Positions 9,348 to 15,000 of a stretch of 15,000 bases of DNA are shown piece after piece. The notes under the pieces are model-generated. The model did not search any database. It had not been told where the DNA came from and was given only the letters and a program-made list of their open reading frames with translations. Where the stretch lies: NCBI GenBank assembly GCA_009663005.1, contig VIGQ01000420.1:5001-20000 (forward strand), in the 5' to 3' direction. Numbering within the stretch: the first letter of the stretch is position 1; each line of letters starts with the position of its first letter. Made by a program: the position numbers and the translations under genes. The DNA comes from Actinidia chinensis. Lineage: Eukaryota; Streptophyta; Magnoliopsida; Ericales; Actinidiaceae.

Positions 9348-9627
9348 CCCCATCATCAGAAGCTTCGTATACATACAGAATTCATTGCATATGGTGGTCT
9401 GTTTTCATGATTTTGGCTTTTCTTGTCTTCGAAGTCAATTTTGTGGTCTTTTTTTCGATCGAGGTAGGGTTCGTTCGGTTTCCTTCAAATTTTCCTGCTC
9501 ACATCTGAAACCCAATATTGTGGGGCTTGATATATCTAATATAAAGAACCTCATATGGGTAATTCTCTGAATTTGGCAATTTGTAGATTTGGAGCCCCAA
9601 GGGTTTTGAACTTGTTCATCAATTTTT

Positions 9628-9852
9628 ATGGTTAAATCGTCAATGGCCCCAAATGGCCAGGGAATGTGGTGTTTTAAAACCATTAGTGGATTTGCATCAT
9701 GTGTTGCATTATATACACATGTCATTTGGGGATTTGGTGGGGTCAATTATCATAAAGAACCAGAGTTGGAGTTTTTTGTGCAGAGGGATGGAACTTCACT
9801 TCAAATGGTGTATGGTAGGATCTTCTACATTATGGGTGAACTCTTACTGTAA
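9628..9852 (+). pseudogene. ORF ahead of exon 1, possibly the original N-terminal exon
   Basis: A 74-residue frame starts MVKSSMAPNGQGMWCFKTIS and contains KEPELEFFVQRDGTSLQMVY, which looks protein-like rather than A/T-driven. It ends at a TAA just where the next plausible frame begins, in another phase. If it belongs to the locus, a frameshift separates it from the block at 9852-10018. An alternative start is the ATG at 9643. It overlaps a 72-residue frame (9653-9871) that looks less natural. No family recognised. Confidence 0.3.
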
Positions 9853-10018
9853 TGGACCATGCTGTGGATGAAGTATAAGAAGACCTAGATCAGGGCCAAG
9901 CTTTCAAGCCGGCGCTAAGATGGGTCTCACAGTCTGCAGAACTTGGGCCTTCAATGAGGTGCCTACACTCCCTTCATATTTTCCCCCCTGGCCGATATTG
10001 TGAGTCGAGTGGTTCAAG
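9852..10018 (+). pseudogene. Exon-like block 1 of a decayed intron-containing gene
   Basis: The frame from the ATG at 9852 has a TAA at codon 9 (9876-9878), then stays open for 46 codons: first EDLDQGQAFKPALRWVSQSA, later LHSLHIFPPGRYCESSGS. It ends in phase 2 exactly at a consensus donor, TCAAG followed by GTAAGAG (10019). The translation has balanced composition, including W, C and P, unlike chance ORFs in this AT-rich window. I do not recognise the family. Confidence 0.45.
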
Positions 10019-10570
10019 GTAAGAGAAATCTTTTCATTTTCTTCCTTCAATTTGGTTTCTGTTAGCTTCTGTTATGTGTGTTTCCCCCTCTAAATGTAGA
10101 TTTAAGTTTCTGGTGTGGTAAGAGGGTAATGATACTGAATTGAGCTAAAAAGATTATAACAATTACTTAGTGTAGGAAATATAATTAAGAATCTCATTTC
10201 ATTGATCTGGTCATTTTTTTGGTTCAATTTGTCCCATGAAAAAGGAAAAGTTTGAACTAGACATTAATTGGGTTTTCTTGTGTTCATTCATGAATCTGTA
10301 AAGCTGATTGAAGTTTGTGGACCTGGAAGAAGAAGAAACAGAAGAAAATAATTAAAAAAAAAAATCCAAAATATTTTGCTGTCAGTTTCCACATATATGA
10401 CCCGTGGATAGTTAATTTGTTTCAATTTTTGTAACAACTAAACAACTACTGGTTTGAGTGCTTTTGGATTCTTCTATGTAGTTAAAAAAGATTACCTATG
10501 AGTCCATTTGTTTTATTGGCCCCCATTTGTCGTTGTTTCATTTTGAATAACCAATAGTAAGGTATGGCAG
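10019..10570 (+). other. Presumed intron between blocks 1 and 2
   Basis: AT-rich, starts with GTAAGAG and ends with GGCAG at 10566-10570. No other feature seen inside. Confidence 0.4.
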
Positions 10571-10771
10571 GCCTTGGATCATGTCATTGCAGAGGCCGGG
10601 CAACACGTTCGGCGCTGCTACTTATTCTTAGTTAATAACTTGCAAGCAATATGGCGGTAAGGACTCAATATTCCAATGGTCCAATGGGAAGAGGTGTAGT
10701 TGAGCTCTTCCAATGATTCTTCTTTCTCTATGATCCATCCATTCAGGCATTATTCCAAGAAACATGTCAAG
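10571..10771 (+). pseudogene. Exon-like block 2, with stops and one frameshift
   Basis: Joined in phase to block 1, the frame reads PWIMSLQRPGNTFGAATYS and hits TAG at 10629-10631. In the +1 frame a good reading resumes as NMAVRTQYSNGPMGRGVVEL, meets TGA at 10714-10716, and continues FFFLYDPSIQALFQETCQ to a donor, CAAG followed by GTAATG (10772). Two high-quality protein-like stretches broken by a stop, a frameshift and another stop are the signature of a pseudogene. An inner donor-like site, GCG/GTAAGG (10656/10657), would cut the block short, but the reading across it is better. Confidence 0.5.
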
Positions 10772-11733
10772 GTAATGTGGTCTACCTCATCAATTTTTTT
10801 AGTTCTTTTTTTTCCGTTGTCCATTAAGACCTTTCAGAAGTGTTTTGTCAGAGCCACGAAATTCAGCTTCGCATGATTTTATCTTTTTACATAATGGCCT
10901 AAAGAAATTCCTTAGAATGTCAATGAGACTTTTGAAATCCCTTTTCGAATTCTAAGACAAACAATAGTTTGTTTTTTAATTCTCAGAAGTCGGTAGTTAT
11001 GGAGTATTAGATGACTCTTCTCAGTTAACACTCTTACTCATGGTCTTTTGTAACACAAGGGATAGACTTTGTTGGTGGCACCGAAGATCGGTACTCGTCA
11101 AGCCCACCGATGTGGTAAAATAACCCGTGGTCCCCTCTTAATATTACAATCTCCATGTACTGACGCCCTGATTTCGACCTTCCCTAAACTCAGTTTTTAC
11201 TGAAGTCTAGCTAGCTTCTTTTCGTGGATTTAGACGGCTTAACTCCTGACTTTGCTCTTCAGAGAAAATCAGGTTTATTTGAGTGACAGTATGTACTATT
11301 ATACAGAAATCACATAATCTTTTGAAACCTAAGGGCCTTAGATTTAAAGGGTTTTATGAGAAACAAGTAGGCTAATTTAAAGGCTTCAGACGTGGAGTAT
11401 GTATTGATGCTTGGTAAAAAATATCAATGGAACCACTGCAATCTCATCGAATGTTTTCGGTTTGCTCTAAAAAGTCTGACCTCAAAACCTATTCCATCGT
11501 CGTCCTGTTCTTGTTAATAGAACTACGATTTGGGATGAGATGGTGGTTGAGGGGATTGTGATTAGTTCAAGATAAACATTTGACCATGTGCAGAGCTCTA
11601 CAATTTTTTTTAAAGAATGGGTTGCTTAATGGGATACTTTGCCAATCAAATGAGGATGAAAAGAGAAAAAAGAATGGTATTGGCTTGGACTCTTTCCATT
11701 TCATCAAGTGTATCTGACCCCTCCACAGACCGC

Positions 11734-11750
11734 ACGTGGCAGAGCCACGT
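11734..11750. promoter_or_regulatory. Perfect inverted ABRE/G-box pair
   Basis: ACGTGGC (11734-11740) and GCCACGT (11744-11750) are exact inverted copies around aga. With the preceding C the left copy is CACGTGGC, the classical ABRE/G-box bound by bZIP factors of the ABF/AREB type and by G-box factors. Nothing around it marks a promoter, so it may act on a lost gene, as an intronic site, or be fortuitous. Confidence 0.4.
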
Positions 11751-11969
11751 TCACTGGGCTGGCTGTTTTACAGGCTTTACCCCAGATCGACGTAACACTG
11801 ATTTATAGTAATGGGATATGGTCTGACGTGTCTAACTTGAAAATGCAACTCATTAAATATGCCTAAATAGTACAGTTTAACCTATATAAGCATGCATGGA
11901 CTACCAATTTATGATACATCTAGCATTTAGTTTAAACACCACCATTTTACCCTAAAGAATATTTGATGA

Positions 11970-12065
11970 AATCTGAGATTCAAACTAGTGCCCCTGGTGT
12001 GTTCCAAGAACTCCAAGGTTCTTGAATCTGACCACTTTGATATGTAACCCTGCCTCTGACATCTA
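11970..12065 (-). mobile_element. Possible tRNA-derived SINE remnant
   Basis: On the minus strand, gtggtcagattcaagaacc (from about 12035) and agtttgaatctc (11986-11975) resemble a degraded pol III A box region and B box (canonical GGTTCGAATCC), about 50 bases apart as in a tRNA gene. The intervening gagttcttggaacac is also typical in style of plant SINE heads. It does not fold into a full tRNA that I can draw, and no A-rich tail or target duplication was identified. The 69-codon minus-strand ORF overlapping it (11927-12136) is not considered coding. Confidence 0.3.
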
Positions 12066-13091
12066 CCCAACCAGGTTATGATAACATATATAAAACTTGT
12101 GAACCGCATATACAATGTAGATTTTTTACGATACATCTGGTGTAGATGTGATGCGTGTTGAGAAATAATTCAAACCACAGGAGATTCAATTCAAGGCAAG
12201 GATTTGGATTCCGGAATTACTTTGGTAAACCACATCACGAAGCCCATCACTCCTACCTAGTTTAAGGCTCCTAAACTCACTGTGTGAGGAAGTTAATCAA
12301 GTAACCAAATACTATGTGTGGATTGACAGGGATTATGCCAAACTCTTTGGGCGTGCATCAATATTTATGATTTTCTTTCGTTAGCCTGGTTACCTGTGAT
12401 ATTGCGATTTTGGAACACATCAATCATCACGATGATATCAATGAAACTGAAAGTCAGATTTTCTCTGAAATATGTTTAACCGTGGTGCGCTAAAATTCTC
12501 TCATCCGACTTGACTGACACGGAATAACACTCTCACTGAATTCAATATAGGGATGACCGACCATCTTTGGATTGGAGTTAATGACTAGCCCCGCTGGGCC
12601 ATACTGTCGTGTCAGGCAACAGCCTCCAAGTAATTGTATGCTTTTATTCTCATTATGTGACCAAAATGGCCAGAAGACCATCTATTTTTTTTTTCCTTTT
12701 AATAAGCCATAGTATATTTTTTTTCCTTTACTCCTATGGCCAAGTATCTAGTTTGGTTTCCAAATTCTAAACATTCAAGAAGTTCCGAACATTTATAATA
12801 TCTACAATCTCTTAGTTCTATTCTAAAACATAATTTTTAGGAATTTAGAATTTGGTAAAGGCTTTATTGATGTGTTGTAGCTATATTTTCGTTGCCAATC
12901 TCACCATTAAGGCCTTACTTTATATTCTTGAATTTTCAAAAGTAAACTTTAGTAGATTGAAGCGTATTCCAGTGTGGTTGTATTATTAATGCCCATGCAC
13001 ACTGGAACTCTGGGTTTCCTTTCTCATGCTGCTTTCTATGGGTGGTTCATTGATTTCCTGAGTATGAGGTTGTGTATAAATCTAATTGCAG

Positions 13092-13195
13092 GGACTGGAT
13101 AGAAGAGATGTCGACTTTCGTGAAATAATTGACAGAATCATCTACTTAACAGTAGGCCTGAAGATTTTAATGGCCCTGCCCCAAAGTCCCAAAAG
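13092..13195 (+). pseudogene. Exon-like block 3
   Basis: Preceded by an acceptor (ctaattgcag, ending 13091) and followed by AAAAG then GTGAAT at 13196. The 104 base block is fully open in one frame, giving GLDRRDVDFREIIDRIIYLT then VGLKILMALPQSPK, an amphipathic helix-like stretch, and ends in phase 2. Strict joining to block 2 (phase 1) puts it out of frame by one base, so either an exon between them is missing or a base was gained or lost. The other two frames contain stops. Confidence 0.5.
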
Positions 13196-13543
13196 GTGAA
13201 TGTCAACCCCCCCGGAGATTGGGCACTAACCTTGGATCTGATTTCATTCGTAACTCATTCTCTCACCATTGATTTTGCCTCTGTTCATATATAACCCTGA
13301 CTCATTTGGGTAGCTGTCTCATCATAATGTTTCAACTTTTGTACCTTCATGATTAAAGCTTTTACTAAGTAAACTTTAAGTTCTTGAGAGATGTAAGCAA
13401 CATGCCGTGGGTTTGAGAGACCAAAACTTATATTCTTTTGAAGAAAAAGGCCATGAAATGGTGTTCACTACCCCCTTTTGATTGTGTTCAGTCATTTTTC
13501 CTGATTATAAGCTAATGCCGTACTATTCATTGATTTTTTTTAG
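13196..13543 (+). other. Presumed intron between blocks 3 and 4
   Basis: 348 bases, AT-rich, beginning GTGAAT and ending in a T-tract plus TAG (13533-13543). This is a textbook plant acceptor. Confidence 0.45.
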
Positions 13544-13939
13544 GTTTCACGATCAAGAACTTGAAGAGAACCTAAGATATTATACATTTTAGCGGTTTCT
13601 CATATGAAGACGGTGATAAGAACTGAAGAAGCACTGTCTGTTCACCGAAGTTGGCCTTGTCAAATCTGAATAATGGTTTTGAGTGTTTTGGAGCCATCTC
13701 AGCGGGACACATTTCTACAAAGTTATTTTTGCGACATCTTTGTACAGATCTGCAAAGAAAAAGAAGTCGGGGCGCAGGATCTTTTGTGTGGCGTTCTTGG
13801 TTGGGCGGATGAAGACTACAATGACGATTTTGGATCGTCCCTTTTGAAGGCCATCAACATATCGGTTAATACTGAACAAACGTGTAGGCTGGCAGCAGTT
13901 CAAGGGTACTGCCTTCACAAAAGGATCAACTTGAAATAA
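13544..13939 (+). pseudogene. Exon-like block 4 with premature stop and shifted C-terminal frame
   Basis: Phase-2 joining to block 3 reads RFHDQELEENLRYYTF, then TAG at 13590-13592, so the frame is carried correctly across this junction. From 13673 another frame is open for 88 codons, including RDTFLQSYFCDIFVQICKEK, LLCGVLGWADEDYNDDFGSS and INISVNTEQTCRLAAVQGYC, ending at TAA (13937-13939). Composition is convincing for coding sequence. The antisense ORF at 13715-13918 is a shadow. The 88-codon part may be the C-terminus or part of a longer exon whose frame was lost. Confidence 0.45.
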
Positions 13940-14374
13940 TTAATTTTGCGGACACGGTAACAAAAGCCTTTTCTTCCAACCAGAAAACTGAATTTCTTGT
14001 GGGTGGAGTTTTTGTTGTACACTTGTACTCATGGGTTTTGAGATTGTTCTAAAGGGGAAGGATTTAGGGTCATTGTTTTGAATGTTCTCACGATTATATA
14101 CATACATATATTTTAAATTAACACGAAAAAATGCAACCATAAATTGAGAAATTGCGGAAAACCTGTTGTCGGTATATCATGTATGGAATTTTTACAGAGA
14201 GAGCATGATAAATTTTTGCCAGTGATCAAATGCACCTTATAAAGATGAGAACGAACGGAAGTGCCGGGACATTTGTGGTATTCGCAGGTTTTTATGGGTG
14301 ATATCATTTCTTTTCTCGTGGATGAGATATGATGCTGTGTCTGGAATTGCGGTCCACGGGACTGGTCTTTATGA

Positions 14375-14415
14375 GAGACGAGAGTATCACTCCGACTACT
14401 GATAATACTCGTCTC
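14375..14415. repeat. Short inverted repeat (hairpin)
   Basis: GAGACGAG (14375-14382) pairs perfectly with CTCGTCTC (14408-14415). The stem may extend through TAT/ATA after a two-base bulge. It is too short and too simple for a microRNA precursor or a terminator call. Confidence 0.5.
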
Positions 14416-14500
14416 GTCGTGGCAATGGTTCTGGTATGGTCGTACGTTAATTCGAGTTCATCACATGCTCGATTTTGTTGTTGATATTAACAGTTCTCTA

Positions 14501-14513
14501 GGGGGGGGGGGGG
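14501..14513 (+). repeat. G13 homopolymer
   Basis: Thirteen consecutive G residues in otherwise AT-rich DNA. Long G-runs are rare in plant genomes compared with A/T runs, and their length is easily miscalled by sequencing. Confidence 0.85.
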
Positions 14514-14732
14514 CTGAAGTCTTGAAATGCAGTTCAGAGACTCCAAGATCTACTGGTATCGTAATCTCTTTACTTTTATTAGGTCTTTGATTGCTTATCA
14601 TTGAGGGAAAAAATCAGAAGAATTAAAGCATTTTAGAACTGCCATCAATATATCTAGCAAACAGACTAATGAATGGACTAATGATTCTTGCTCAACCATT
14701 GGTTTTACCTATTACACCTTTTCAAATCCAAA

Positions 14733-14751
14733 TCACCGATATCTTCGGTGA
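14733..14751. repeat. Perfect 7 bp hairpin
   Basis: TCACCGA and TCGGTGA are exact inverted copies around tatct. It lies at the left of an AT-rich stretch that may be part of a MITE running out of the window. Confidence 0.5.
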
Positions 14752-14800
14752 AAAAGTTACATACATTTAACGGTTAGATTTAATATATATTTTTTTTTTT

Positions 14801-14914
14801 TTCTCTACAAACCCATCATAAAATCTTTGATAAAATCACTCTTTCAAATATTTTTTTCTTTATTTCTTTTTTCTCACCCCAAAACCCATTCATAAATCTT
14901 TGATCAAAATACAA
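14801..14914 (+). repeat. Degenerate 73 bp direct repeat
   Basis: The copy at 14801-14840 and the copy at 14871-14914 share ttctc, aacccat, and aaatctttgat in the same order. The shared blocks start at 14810 and 14883, and at 14821 and 14894, giving a period of 73. The DNA between is T-rich. Internal tandem duplication is common in plant MITEs. Confidence 0.5.
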
Positions 14915-14954
14915 ATCTTAATAGCCACTAATGACACAGTTCATCTAAAGTTGT

Positions 14955-15000
14955 GTAGTTTGGACTGCATTGTGTAGTCCAAGTTTTGGGACCCGTTTGG
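14955..15000. mobile_element. Possible transposon terminus at the window edge
   Basis: ttggact (14960-14966) and agtccaa (14976-14982) are inverted copies, followed by gggacccgtttgg at the very end. The last motif resembles the gggcccgtttgg ends of plant TIR elements and the right end of the element near 565. The rest would lie beyond 15000. Confidence 0.25.

Larger units (their letters stand above)
10772..13091 (+). other. Large presumed intron with embedded elements
   Basis: A 2.3 kb gap between blocks 2 and 3. It has scattered protein-like snippets: 11062-11115 gives DFVGGTEDRYSSSPPMW, and 11622-11700 gives LLNGILCQSNEDEKRKKNGI. These may be further lost exons, but they are stop-riddled and lack clear borders. 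The stretch also holds the ABRE palindrome at 11734 and the SINE-like segment at 11970-12065. 12660-13080 is plain AT-rich DNA. Confidence 0.3.
9852..13939 (+). pseudogene. Intron-containing pseudogene of an unrecognised conserved protein
   Basis: This is the whole locus: four exon-like blocks with donor/acceptor borders in one order and strand, downstream of a TATA box. Lesions seen are TAA at 9876, TAG at 10629, a shift between 10631 and 10648, TGA at 10714, a one-base phase mismatch between blocks 2 and 3, TAG at 13590, and a further shift before 13673. Retained introns argue for a duplicated or relic gene rather than a retrocopy. The gap before block 3 is 2.3 kb and may hide additional exons or insertions. 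It could still be transcribed as a non-coding RNA, since splice sites and promoter look intact. Sequencing or assembly errors could mimic single shifts, but not so many lesions. Confidence 0.45.
13940..14640. other. Downstream region of the pseudogene, no gene
   Basis: Possible 3' UTR and flanking DNA. Two overlapping minus-strand ORFs (13940-14140, 14113-14307) look like chance. Apart from the hairpin and the G-run listed separately I see nothing to annotate. No clear AATAAA polyadenylation signal. Confidence 0.4.

Noticed and set aside
12560..12600. tttggattggagttaatgac, like the start of miR159/319
   Set aside because: Only the first ~10 bases match and no complementary arm is present for a fold-back precursor.
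13715..13918. 67-codon minus-strand ORF
   Set aside because: Antisense shadow of the better plus-strand frame 13673-13939.
1..15000. CRISPR arrays, bacterial operons, phage or viral genes, tRNA/rRNA genes
   Set aside because: No regularly spaced repeats, no ribosome-binding-site-led gene strings, no complete tRNA fold and no rRNA core motifs; the DNA has plant nuclear character throughout.

Overview
The window looks like nuclear DNA of a eudicot plant. It is AT-rich, full of poly-A/T runs and CT/GA tracts, and has plant-style GT/AG splice junctions, TCP and ACGT promoter motifs, and several decayed non-autonomous transposons. I cannot name the species. There is no clearly intact long gene, no operon, no CRISPR array, no recognisable rRNA, tRNA or known microRNA, and no autonomous transposase. 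I found no previously undescribed biological system; the claims below are modest.

Layout. 1-680 is intergenic and holds a probable small TIR element (about 353-565). 680-1060 reads on the minus strand like the 5' end of a small gene: a TATA-like box, a CT-rich leader with a (GA)n tract on the plus strand, and a short acidic ORF. 1100-2990 is featureless AT-rich DNA. 3050-3620 is a sharp GC-rich island whose open frames are short and mutually conflicting; it is followed by a leader-like stretch and a lysine-rich mini-ORF ending at 4058. 4690-5031 is promoter-like, with several GGCCCA elements and a perfect overlapping class I/II TCP site, and is interrupted by a ~200 bp hAT-like MITE flanked by a near-perfect 8 bp duplication. 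About 5200-6320 is a non-autonomous element whose long inverted arms each contain a 140 bp tandem period. 6330-9140 is mostly AT-rich intergenic DNA.

9280-14000 is the most gene-like region. A TATA box at 9341 precedes a leader. Then come four exon-like blocks on the plus strand (9852-10018, 10571-10771, 13092-13195, 13544-13939). They have good splice borders and protein-like translations, but also in-frame stops and frameshifts. I read it as a decayed, intron-containing (duplicated, not retroposed) pseudogene of a protein family I do not recognise. Its 2.3 kb third gap carries a perfect inverted ABRE/G-box pair and a possible minus-strand tRNA-derived SINE remnant. The right end (14370-15000) holds a small hairpin, a G13 run, a second hairpin, and AT-rich DNA with a 73 bp direct repeat that may be one end of another element running out of the window.
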